From: JBQTIP01 sp052388025
Lineage (GTDB): Bacteria; Actinomycetota; UBA4738; HRBIN12
DNA: 13,995 bases
Reading direction: 5' to 3'
Assembly (NCBI GenBank): GCA_052388025.1
Contig: JBQTIP010000133.1
Span: forward strand, 1 to 13,995
Part shown: in pieces, positions 1 to 5,786 of the stretch
How the letters are laid out: each line of letters opens with the position of its first letter
Position numbering within the stretch: position 1 is the first letter of the stretch
Made by a program: the position numbers and the translations under genes
The notes under the pieces: generated by a model
What the model was told of the DNA's origin: nothing
Database searches by the model: none
Seen by the model: only the letters and a program-made list of their open reading frames with translations

Positions 1-347
1 AGGACGCCGGCGGCCTCGGGGGAGCCCGGCTCGGGGCCGATCGGCAGCCCGGTCGTACGCGAGACGACCCAGAGGACCACGATCCCGGCGTTCCCGACCA
101 GGCCGGTGATGTAGACCCACTTCGAGGGCTTGGCGAGGATCAGGACGGCCCAGAGCGCTTGCATGGCGCCGACGGCGACGAAGAAGACCCCGAAAAGCAC
201 GTATTCCTCGAAGTGATCCTCCACGACGGCGAGGTGGATGGCCGCCGCCCCGGCCGAGAGCGCGGCCGTCCCGATGCAGATGAGCCGCCCGATCCCAACG
301 CGGGCGCCCGCGAGCGAGACGGCGGTGACGCTGGACTCCCTCCTCAT
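1..347 (-). CDS. Integral membrane protein of unknown function (C-terminus off the left edge)
   Basis: Reading the minus strand from an ATG at 347 gives an uninterrupted frame to the window edge (115 codons). I see three hydrophobic segments at about residues 20-42, 49-71 and 79-95. They are separated by a short acidic loop (EDHFEEY) and a basic turn (AKPSKW). The third is followed by a Pro/Gly-rich segment (SRTTGLPIGPEPGSPE). This looks like the small multi-pass membrane proteins common in Actinobacteria and Chloroflexi, in which an SRT-x-GLP-x-GPEP-like motif sits between membrane helices; that resemblance is from memory. No catalytic motif is visible, so function is unassigned. No Shine-Dalgarno sequence precedes the ATG. 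A TACAAG hexamer ends 6 nt upstream, so a leaderless transcript is possible. The gene is divergent from the cupin gene at 453. Confidence 0.75.
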   Translation of the reverse strand, partial: MRRESSVTAVSLAGARVGIGRLICIGTAALSAGAAAIHLAVVEDHFEEYVLFGVFFVAVGAMQALWAVLILAKPSKWVYITGLVGNAGIVVLWVVSRTTGLPIGPEPGSPEAAGV

Positions 348-353
348 TGGGTT

Positions 354-359
354 CTTGTA
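354..359 (-). promoter_or_regulatory. Candidate -10 for a leaderless transcript of the leftward membrane-protein gene
   Basis: On the minus strand TACAAG (4 of 6 matches to TATAAT) is followed by AACCCA and then the ATG at 347. A 6-nt gap would place transcription start at the initiator codon. No ribosome-binding site is present upstream of that ATG, which fits. The hexamer is short and in a GC-rich background, so this is a candidate only. Confidence 0.35.
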
Positions 360-360
360 T

Positions 361-380
361 CGGCAGGCGGGAAGCTGCCG
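361..380. promoter_or_regulatory. Inverted repeat, possible operator in a divergent intergenic region
   Basis: CGGCAG and CTGCCG form a perfect 6-bp inverted repeat around an 8-nt spacer. It sits between the two divergent start codons (347 and 453) and directly upstream of the candidate -10 of the leftward gene. A dimeric repressor bound here would cover the leftward promoter. It could instead be a chance hairpin; nothing in the sequence identifies a regulator. Confidence 0.3.
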
Positions 381-413
381 CTTGAGCGCGCGACCGTCGT
401 TCCTGAGGATCGG

Positions 414-442
414 TTGCGCCCCCCTCGGTTTCGTCATTTACT
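414..442 (+). promoter_or_regulatory. Candidate sigma70-type promoter of the cupin gene
   Basis: TTGCGC (414-419) and TTTACT (437-442) are separated by exactly 17 nt; each matches 4 of 6 consensus bases. Transcription would start around 449-450, a few bases before the ATG at 453, giving a near-leaderless mRNA. That fits the absence of a good Shine-Dalgarno sequence there. Confidence 0.4.
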
Positions 443-452
443 GCGCGGCGGG

Positions 453-977
453 ATGCATCACTCGATCGGCGATCTGGCGGAGGTCCTGGACAACCTCGGG
501 GTCTTCCGCGCCGCGCCACAGGACCTCGTCGAGCTGTGTCCGTCGGGGTTCCGGCGAGTGCCGATCTCGACGGGCTCGGACTACTACCTCTCCCTCCAGG
601 CCTTCGCGCCCGGCCAGGTCGCGTACGCGCACACGCATCCCGACTCGGAGGAGTGGGTGATGGTGCTCGGTGGGAGCGGCGAGGCCCGCTTCGGGACCGA
701 GGAGCCGCTGCCCCTCGGCCCCGGGATGGTGGTGGGCCGGGCCGAGCGCCACCCCCACGGCTTCCTCTCCGGGCCCGACCCGATGTACCTGTTGTCGATC
801 CAGCTCCCGCGCCCCGCCGAGGGCGCGACGACCTGGGACGAGCCCGGGACCACGACCGATCCCGTTCCCTGCGGTAAGACGAGCGCACCGTGCCGAAGGT
901 GCTCCCGCTGCGGCGGCCACAGCGCGCCGGGCCCGACAGGCGCGTTCCGCTGCGAGAACTGCTCGTTCACGTTCTGA
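453..977 (+). CDS. Small cupin protein with C-terminal zinc ribbon
   Basis: 174 residues. Residues about 43-120 form a cupin barrel. Motif 1 is recognisable: G54 followed by H60-x-H62 and E66, then glycines 73-74. Motif 2 contains H100 and H102 in ERHPHG. H60, H62, E66 and H100 are the expected metal ligands. After a linker, residues 147-170 carry CRRCSRCGGH and, 14 residues later, FRCENC. This four-cysteine zinc-ribbon pattern most likely uses C150, C153, C167 and C170. The open frame extends upstream to 159 but there overlaps the divergent membrane gene. The ATG at 453 begins just before the conserved protein and lies behind a candidate promoter. Substrate unknown: single-domain cupins include sugar isomerases, dioxygenases and ligand sensors. 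The tail suggests a zinc-stabilised partner-binding or nucleic-acid-binding role (inference). Its 3' end converges on the lipoprotein gene, 36 nt away. Confidence 0.8.
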   Translation: MHHSIGDLAEVLDNLGVFRAAPQDLVELCPSGFRRVPISTGSDYYLSLQAFAPGQVAYAHTHPDSEEWVMVLGGSGEARFGTEEPLPLGPGMVVGRAERHPHGFLSGPDPMYLLSIQLPRPAEGATTWDEPGTTTDPVPCGKTSAPCRRCSRCGGHSAPGPTGAFRCENCSFTF

Positions 978-1013
978 GGTCTTCGCGCCGGGACCGTTCG
1001 ATCCGGCGAGCGG

Positions 1014-2288
1014 TCAGCCCGGAGACCAGGCGGCGAACACCCCCGGGCTCACGAGGGCCGGCGGCGTGTCGGGGCTCGCCTGTTGAACGAAGACGCCCGC
1101 CCGCCCCGCCTCGTCGATCCCGGCGTAGGCGAAGGCGCTGCCGTCGGGCGCCCACAGGGACATGCTCTGCGCGTACTGGTCGAAGAACGGGAGATAGTCC
1201 CGGCCGAACGTCAGGCTGGGTCGGAACCGGTCGGTGGTGAAGGTTCCGTCTTCATCCCAGACCTGCCAACGGAACCACACCTGGCCGGCTTCATCGGTCT
1301 CCGCGACCAGGAGCAGGAGACGGTCGCCAGCCGGGCTCCAGAAGAAGGCGATCACCGGCAGGCGGGTCACCGTCTCGGTCTCGCCGGTCTCGAGGTCGAT
1401 CACCGAGAGGGCCTGGAAGCCCGGGTCGCCGGGCTGGTTCCCGAGGATCTGGTAGGCGAGACGAGCCGAGTCGGCGGAGAGCACGAAGCGGATGATGCCG
1501 TCGAACTCGACGAGGTTCCGGCGGCCATCGCCGTCGGGGTCGCTCGCTACGAGTCGCTGGCTCGCCTTTCGCCGCAGCGCGTACACGAGGCTCTCGCCGT
1601 CGCCGCTCCACACCGGCGCCTGGAAGCTGCCCGGCCGATCGGCGAGCGACGTGACGCTGCCGTCGAGCCCGATCCGTTCTAGCCGGTCGGTCCCGACATG
1701 GACCAGCAGCCGGCCCCCGCCTGGGGCCCAGGAGAGGTAGAACGGCTGCCCGGAGTCCAGAGGCGTGGCCTCGCCACCGCCCTCGTCGATGTCGACCACG
1801 CCCATCTCCAGCGCAGTGCCGGTCGCTCCGAGGTAGGCGACCCGGGAGGACGTCGGGTCCCAGGAAAGGTAGAAGGCGGTGACCGCGGTCGGCGCCTCCG
1901 TCCGCCCGGTTCCGTCGAAGCCGCTGGTCACGAGCTTCGCCTCAGGGGCGTCCCCGCCGATGTCGACCTCGGTCCAGGCGACGCGTCGGCCGTCGGGCGA
2001 CCACGTCGGCTGGATGAACCTGAGGTCGTCGCCCCCGGCCGTGAGGGCGATCGGGCCGCTCCCGTCGGGCCGGATCGTGGCGAGGTTCCCGTCCGCATCG
2101 ATCACGACCAAGCGGTTCTCCGCTCGTGCGCCGGGCGCCTCGGAAGCCGGCGACGAGGGGCCGTCGGTGGCGCTGGGCACCGACACATCCGGGAGGTCGC
2201 GGTGGGCGGTCTCAGTGCAGGCGGCCGTGGTCAAGGCGAGCGCGACCGCGAGGGTCAGGAGCGCGCCGCGCGTGGAACGTTCCCTCAC
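1014..2288 (-). CDS. Lipoprotein with PD40/TolB-like beta-propeller
   Basis: 424 residues from a GTG preceded by a purine-rich GGTGAGG on the minus strand. The N-terminus is a lipoprotein signal: basic RERSTR, a hydrophobic stretch, then a lipobox ending in TTAAC with C24 as the lipidated cysteine. The rest is built from repeats with the WSPDG(R/x)x(V/L)A(W/Y) signature of PD40/WD40-like propellers. Examples are SPDGRRVAW, DPTSSRVAYLG, APGGGRLLV, SGDGESLVY, SADSARLAY, SPAGDRLLLL and APDGSAFAY, and the last residues, AAWSPG, may close the ring. About seven blades are seen. Such proteins are anchored at the outer face of the cytoplasmic membrane and usually bind proteins or glycans; no enzymatic residues are apparent. 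It lies 30 nt downstream of the C1-protease remnant on the same strand, so it may once have been cotranscribed with that protease. Confidence 0.85.
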   Translation of the reverse strand: MRERSTRGALLTLAVALALTTAACTETAHRDLPDVSVPSATDGPSSPASEAPGARAENRLVVIDADGNLATIRPDGSGPIALTAGGDDLRFIQPTWSPDGRRVAWTEVDIGGDAPEAKLVTSGFDGTGRTEAPTAVTAFYLSWDPTSSRVAYLGATGTALEMGVVDIDEGGGEATPLDSGQPFYLSWAPGGGRLLVHVGTDRLERIGLDGSVTSLADRPGSFQAPVWSGDGESLVYALRRKASQRLVASDPDGDGRRNLVEFDGIIRFVLSADSARLAYQILGNQPGDPGFQALSVIDLETGETETVTRLPVIAFFWSPAGDRLLLLVAETDEAGQVWFRWQVWDEDGTFTTDRFRPSLTFGRDYLPFFDQYAQSMSLWAPDGSAFAYAGIDEAGRAGVFVQQASPDTPPALVSPGVFAAWSPG

Positions 2289-2299
2289 GACCTCACCTT

Positions 2300-2325
2300 A
2301 CGCCCTTCGGCGTCTAGCTCAGACG
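2300..2325 (-). other. Two overlapping, mutually exclusive short hairpins ahead of the lipoprotein gene
   Basis: ACGCC/GGCGT (2300-2304 with 2309-2313) and CGTCT/AGACG (2311-2315 with 2321-2325) are both perfect 5-bp stems. They share bases 2311-2313, so only one can form. The distal stem includes the stop codon of the C1-protease remnant; the proximal stem abuts the ribosome-binding site of the lipoprotein. Possible weak terminator/anti-terminator pair; could be chance in GC-rich DNA. Confidence 0.25.
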
Positions 2326-2540
2326 GAGATCCCGTACGCTTCCGTGAACGCCGCCTGCGCGTACGCCGCCGATGCGTAAGCGAAGCCCCTGTCGCCCCAC
2401 GTGGTCCCCCAGCTGTTCCGCACCACGAAACGGTCAGGCGTGTAGCCGGCGATCGCGACCGCGTGTCCTCCGCGCCTGGTGGCGGGGAGGTAGACGTCCA
2501 GGTCGCCGTGTGTCCCGCCCCCGCTCATCCAGGTGGAATC
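2319..2540 (-). pseudogene. C-terminal remnant of a papain-like (C1) cysteine protease
   Basis: The last ~70 residues match the C-terminal half of bacterial papain-family proteases. GGHAVAIAGY carries the catalytic histidine (codon 2463-2465). RFVVRNSWGTTWGDRG carries the catalytic asparagine in NSWG (codon 2415-2417). The usual Tyr/Ala-rich ending runs to the stop at 2319-2321. The catalytic-cysteine half is absent. Upstream of about 2540 the frame stays open to 2870, but those ~105 residues are Arg/Pro-rich nonsense antisense to the M4-protease remnant. They are not protease sequence, so the 183-codon frame as a whole is not a real gene. The remnant cannot be catalytic. The left boundary is certain; the junction (2537-2552) is estimated from where family resemblance stops. 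Confidence 0.8.
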
Positions 2541-2934
2541 GACGTCGAGATCATGGGGCCGGATCTGTACGGCGAGGCGCTCCGCTCGATGAAGGCACCG
2601 GGGTCCGCCTTCGACAACGACCTGATGGGGAAGGACCCGCAGCCGGCGCACATGAGGGACTACTTCAGCGGACCGGCTGACAACCGGGGCGTGCACATCA
2701 ACAGCGGGATCCCAAACCGGGCTTTCTACCTCGCGTCGACGGAGATCGGGACGGACAAGGCGGCGATGATCTGGTACGCAGCGCTGCTCAAGATGTGGCC
2801 CACGACGAGATTTCGACGACGCGGTCGACGTGATCGTGGAGGCCGCCCGGCTGCTCACGAAGGACGGCAAGGTGCCGCTCGGGTCGACGCAGACCGTGAG
2901 AGGCGCGTTTAGGTCGGTGGGGCTACCCTCCTAG
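2541..2934 (+). pseudogene. C-terminal remnant of an M4 (thermolysin/protealysin-type) metalloprotease, frameshifted
   Basis: The frame from about 2541 reads MGPDLYGEALRSMKAPG, then GKDPQPAHM and DNRGVHINSGIPNRAFYL, and continues as IGTDKAAMIWYAALLKMWPTT. This is the helical C-terminal domain of M4 peptidases. GVHINSG contains the equivalent of thermolysin His231, and the Asp five residues before it corresponds to Asp226. Thermolysin has the parallel segment IGRDKMGKIFYRAL and a similar ending. The frame is lost at the T run 2811-2813. Dropping one T restores RFDDAVDVIVEAARLL and a family-like end, VRGAFRSVGLPS, with TAG at 2932-2934. The N-terminal half with the HExxH zinc site is missing, so the product would be inactive. 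The second G of the usual GGVH is Arg here. The inhibitor gene follows after 2 nt. Confidence 0.85.
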
Positions 2935-2936
2935 GC

Positions 2937-3266
2937 GTGCGGATCGACTTCGAGTGCTCGGGCGGGTACGCCAGCCTCGAGCTCGCCTACCGGGTCGAGA
3001 CGACCGAGCTTCCCCCTGACCTGGCCTCCGAGCTCGAAGAGGCCGTGGAGAGCTCCGGGCTTCTGGATCTCGACGAGCAGGCGATCGCGCCGGCCCCCAG
3101 CGCAGTCCCCGACGCGATCTCCTACCGCCTCGTCGTGAAGGACAGAGACCAGTCGAGGACTGCCGCGGTCGACGACGTCGCCGCGCCCGAGGCTCTCCAG
3201 GCGCTGCTCGCGCGGCTGCGACAGCTCGCGCTGCAGCAACGCCTCGGCGAAGCCCGCCCTGACTGA
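2937..3266 (+). CDS. Emfourin-type inhibitor of M4 metalloproteases
   Basis: 109 residues from a GTG two bases after the M4-remnant stop codon. The pattern is that of emfourin (protealysin inhibitor): an N-terminal strand RIDFECSGGYASLELAYRV, then TTELPPDLASELEEAVESSGLLDL. A strand pair follows (ISYRLVVKD, then a short Asp-rich turn), with the ending APEALQALLARLRQLA. Emfourins are small proteins that bind and block protealysin-like M4 proteases, and they are typically encoded directly downstream of the protease in a bicistronic unit. The position here matches exactly, which supports both calls. There is no good Shine-Dalgarno at optimal spacing (a GGTGGGG lies ~14 nt upstream), consistent with translational coupling to the protease. 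With the protease 5' end and its promoter gone, the gene looks intact but may be unexpressed. It is convergent with the FIST gene. Confidence 0.85.
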   Translation: MRIDFECSGGYASLELAYRVETTELPPDLASELEEAVESSGLLDLDEQAIAPAPSAVPDAISYRLVVKDRDQSRTAAVDDVAAPEALQALLARLRQLALQQRLGEARPD

Positions 3267-3342
3267 CGTCGCTAGTCAGATCACACCGGGTCTCCAGCCG
3301 ACCATCGCCGCCCATCAAGGCCACAAGACCAGATAGATGGTG

Positions 3343-4491
3343 TCAGGCGTCGACGAATAGGGCCACCGACGCCGTGAAGCCGTGCAGGAAGTTCATGCCT
3401 CCGACCGGGCCGATCTCCCCCGCGCAGTTGAAGCCGGCAAGCGGTAGACCTCCGAGTTTCTCCGACACGAGCGATGCGTCGTGATCCGGGACAGGGAACA
3501 GCCGCGAGCCCCGCCCGTTGCACGTGAAGAGCAGAGCTCCGTCCGCCGGTTCGGCGGCCTCATGCTCGAGGAGCGCGCGCAGATCCTCATCGGCGGTGGC
3601 CGCGTCCCGCACGTGGAACTGGATGGCCTCCCCCACCTCGATGCGATCTCCCACCGCGAGCGCCCCGGTCTGCTGGTCCACCCCCACGACTCCCCGGATC
3701 AGGAAGTCTCCTCGCCCCAACTCGGTCTTGTACTCGTCGATCACGCGACCCACGTGGAGGCCCTGGCCAAGCAGCGTGCGGTCCTCATTTGAGAGCCGCT
3801 CCGCAACCTCCTGGAGGCGGCTGAGCGGCGGCTGCCCCCCAAGCTCGTGGATGACGTTCCCGTCGGCACGCGTCACGGTGTAGACGTTGCCGACCGGCCG
3901 GCACCCCTGGGAGACCAGGGCTCGGATGCGGACGCCGGGCAATTGCGCGCCGACCGAGCCGGTGTCCACCACGCGGTCGTCGAGGAACAGCCGGGTGTCG
4001 CCCGGTTCCCTTCCGCCGCTCGCCATCCCACCCATCACGACCACCCCGGGCATCCGTTCGTTGATGTGCCGCAGCAGATGGTCGGAGGGGAACGAGAACG
4101 GGTCACCGATCAGCAAGTACGGACCCGACCCGGCCCCTCCGAACCGGTACCCGGCGAACACGCCTCCCTCCGAGGTCCGCACGAACTCCATGTGGAACGT
4201 CTCGGCGGGCTCGGGAAGGGACGCCAGCCACACGGCGACCGCCGGGCCCTTCTCGACCTCGCGGTCGCCGCCCACCACCGTCTCGGCGACGCAACCGATC
4301 ACTCGCTCGGGTTCGGCCGTCCGATGTACGGCGTCGAGCACCGAGGCCGCAGAAAGAGCGTGATGCCGGGACGCGACGAGCAGGGCCAGCGAGGGAGCTG
4401 CCCCGTTCAGGCGCGACCCGGCAACGCGAGCGGCCTCCGCCCCAGCAGCCGCCGGATCGGGGTCGGTCGAGAGAGCCGATCCGATCCTCAT
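3343..4491 (-). CDS. FIST-domain (FIST_N + FIST_C) sensory protein
   Basis: 382 residues, starting at an ATG behind a G-rich ribosome-binding site. The first ~220 residues fit the FIST_N domain (GCVAETVVGG, then GDPFSFPSDHLLRHIN, VVVMGGMASGG and GVRIRALVSQGCRPVG). The rest fits FIST_C, ending with the signature LLFTCNGRG (about 321-329), then PDHDA, LPLAGFNCAGEIGPVGG and NFLHGFTASVALF. FIST proteins are soluble sensor modules proposed to bind small ligands such as amino acids. They can be fused to kinases or cyclases but also stand alone, as here. The ATG overlaps the TGA of the ATP-grasp gene by ATGA (4488-4491), so the two are one operon with coupled translation. No output domain is present, so its signalling partner, if any, is separate. 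Its ligand may relate to the ATP-grasp product (inference). Confidence 0.9.
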   Translation of the reverse strand: MRIGSALSTDPDPAAAGAEAARVAGSRLNGAAPSLALLVASRHHALSAASVLDAVHRTAEPERVIGCVAETVVGGDREVEKGPAVAVWLASLPEPAETFHMEFVRTSEGGVFAGYRFGGAGSGPYLLIGDPFSFPSDHLLRHINERMPGVVVMGGMASGGREPGDTRLFLDDRVVDTGSVGAQLPGVRIRALVSQGCRPVGNVYTVTRADGNVIHELGGQPPLSRLQEVAERLSNEDRTLLGQGLHVGRVIDEYKTELGRGDFLIRGVVGVDQQTGALAVGDRIEVGEAIQFHVRDAATADEDLRALLEHEAAEPADGALLFTCNGRGSRLFPVPDHDASLVSEKLGGLPLAGFNCAGEIGPVGGMNFLHGFTASVALFVDA

Positions 4492-5723
4492 CCCCCCGAC
4501 CCTACACCGGCGATGACGATCTCAAGGTGGCCGTGCGCCGACCGAAGCGCGCTCTCGACCTCCTCCGGCGTGCCGGCTCGCGCGAACAGGAAGCCGAGAT
4601 ACCGGTCGCCCTCAGGGAGCGGTCGGACCGGCCGTCCCGAGGCGATCGTGATCTCGAGCCCGGCGATCCCCGGTACGGCCCGTGCCTCGTCCTGCCCTCG
4701 AACCTCTTCGAGGGTCCCGGCTCTGGGAATGGGGAGCATCATCACCCCGGAGGCGGCCGATTCCCTGGTCAGCTCGTCTGCGGGAAGACCGAGGGCGTGC
4801 CGGAGGATGATCTCCTCGAGGCTGGCCCCTATACCGAACCGGAGGGACCGCGAGCACAGCCCGCCGATGGAACGCGCGGCCAGCTCGAGCACCCAGACGC
4901 GGTCCCCGTCGACGCGGAGCTCTGCGTGGATCGGCCCCTCGATGAGGCCGAGGGCGGCCGCAGCGTCGGCCGTCGCCCGCGTGATCGCCTCCATTGTTCG
5001 GGGCGCCAGCCTCGAGGGCGTCACGTAGATCGTCTCCTCGAAGTAGGGGCCCTCGAGCGGATCCGGCTTGTCGAACACGGCCAGGATCTCGAGGGCGCCG
5101 CCCCGCAACAGGCCCTCGACGGCCACCTCCGCGCCGGGGATGTAGCGCTCGACGACGAGCGGCCCGTCGGCGTCTTCGCCGGCGTCGGCGAGGATCGCCC
5201 TGATCCGTCCGGCCGTGGCGCCGGCGTCCAACGGATCGTCGACCCGGATCACGCCGCGGCTGCCCGACAACGAGACGGGCTTGATGACGCACGGCACTCC
5301 CACCTCCGCGGCCAGCCCGGCGACCTCGGCATCGGGGGCGGCGATTCGGTACTCGGGCTGCGGCACGGCGGCGGCCTCGAGCGCCTCCCGCATGGCCGCT
5401 TTGTCGCGGCTTCTCGCCGCCGCCTCGGGCGGGTTGTGTGCCAGCCCGAGACGCTCCGCGGCGAGCGCGGCGACGAGCACGCCCTGATCGTCCACCGGCA
5501 CCACGGCATCCAGCGGCTTCCGTCGGGCGAACTCGACGATCGCCCCGGCGGCCGTCTCCGGCCGCTTGCAGTTCACCGTGATGGCTCGGTCGCCCATCAC
5601 GCCGGCAAGGGCCTGCCGCTGCTCGGATGCGACGACCACCTCCGCGCCGAGCACGCGGGCAGCCTCCAAGAAGTCGGCAGCGCGATAGGTCGAGGTGGGC
5701 AGTAGGAGGAGGAGCCGAGGCAC
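4488..5723 (-). CDS. ATP-grasp ligase (carboxylate-amine/amino-acid ligase type)
   Basis: 411 residues. An N-terminal Rossmann-like pre-ATP-grasp part (residues 1-~100: LLLLPTSTYRAADFLEAA, DAVVPVDDQGVLVAA) is followed by the ATP-grasp fold. RDKAAMREAL carries K108 and CVIKPVSLSGSRGV carries K148 plus the flexible nucleotide loop. VVERYIPGAEVAVEG is the adenine-binding strand. E268 in HAELR and E280 with R284 in VLELAARSIGG are the Mg/ATP ligands. The C-terminal lobe matches the BacD/carbamoyl-phosphate-synthase-like group, enzymes that activate a carboxylate as acyl phosphate and join it to an amine. The substrates cannot be read from sequence. The GTG at 5723 abuts AGGA with no usable Shine-Dalgarno spacing. 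A TAGGAT hexamer ends 6 nt upstream, the geometry of a leaderless mRNA. It is first in an operon with the FIST gene and divergent from nfuA. Confidence 0.88.
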   Translation of the reverse strand: MPRLLLLLPTSTYRAADFLEAARVLGAEVVVASEQRQALAGVMGDRAITVNCKRPETAAGAIVEFARRKPLDAVVPVDDQGVLVAALAAERLGLAHNPPEAAARSRDKAAMREALEAAAVPQPEYRIAAPDAEVAGLAAEVGVPCVIKPVSLSGSRGVIRVDDPLDAGATAGRIRAILADAGEDADGPLVVERYIPGAEVAVEGLLRGGALEILAVFDKPDPLEGPYFEETIYVTPSRLAPRTMEAITRATADAAAALGLIEGPIHAELRVDGDRVWVLELAARSIGGLCSRSLRFGIGASLEEIILRHALGLPADELTRESAASGVMMLPIPRAGTLEEVRGQDEARAVPGIAGLEITIASGRPVRPLPEGDRYLGFLFARAGTPEEVESALRSAHGHLEIVIAGVGSGG

Positions 5724-5728
5724 TCCTG

Positions 5729-5735
5729 TATCCTA
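5729..5735. promoter_or_regulatory. Symmetric -10 element, candidate bidirectional promoter
   Basis: TATCCTA reads TATCCT on the plus strand (5729-5734) and TAGGAT on the minus strand (5735-5730). The minus -10 is followed by ACAGGA and the GTG at 5723, so transcription would start at the ATP-grasp initiator. The plus -10 would start transcription near 5741, giving nfuA a leader of about 46 nt. The two inferred starts lie about 18 bp apart, the spacing expected when both polymerases share one -10. No convincing -35 is seen on either side. Confidence 0.4.
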
Positions 5736-5786
5736 GCCACGAGCGGCCGTCGCACGGCGGCCGGGACTCGACTGCTGGGGAAGGAG

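Noticed and set aside
159..452. Upstream extension of the cupin frame
   Set aside because: It overlaps the divergent membrane-protein gene, is charged low-complexity sequence and precedes the candidate cupin promoter.
1698..2540. Long plus-strand frame leading into the M4 remnant
   Set aside because: It is antisense to the beta-propeller lipoprotein and the papain remnant, with no M4 N-terminal motifs such as HExxH, so it is not the missing half of the protease.
2541..2870. N-terminal part of the 183-codon minus-strand frame continuing into the papain-like remnant
   Set aside because: It is antisense to the M4-protease remnant and shows no protease features; only the part below about 2540 is protease sequence.
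3258..3285. CTGAC/GTCAG stem after the emfourin gene as a terminator
   Set aside because: It has only five pairs including A-T pairs, no extension and no U-tract.
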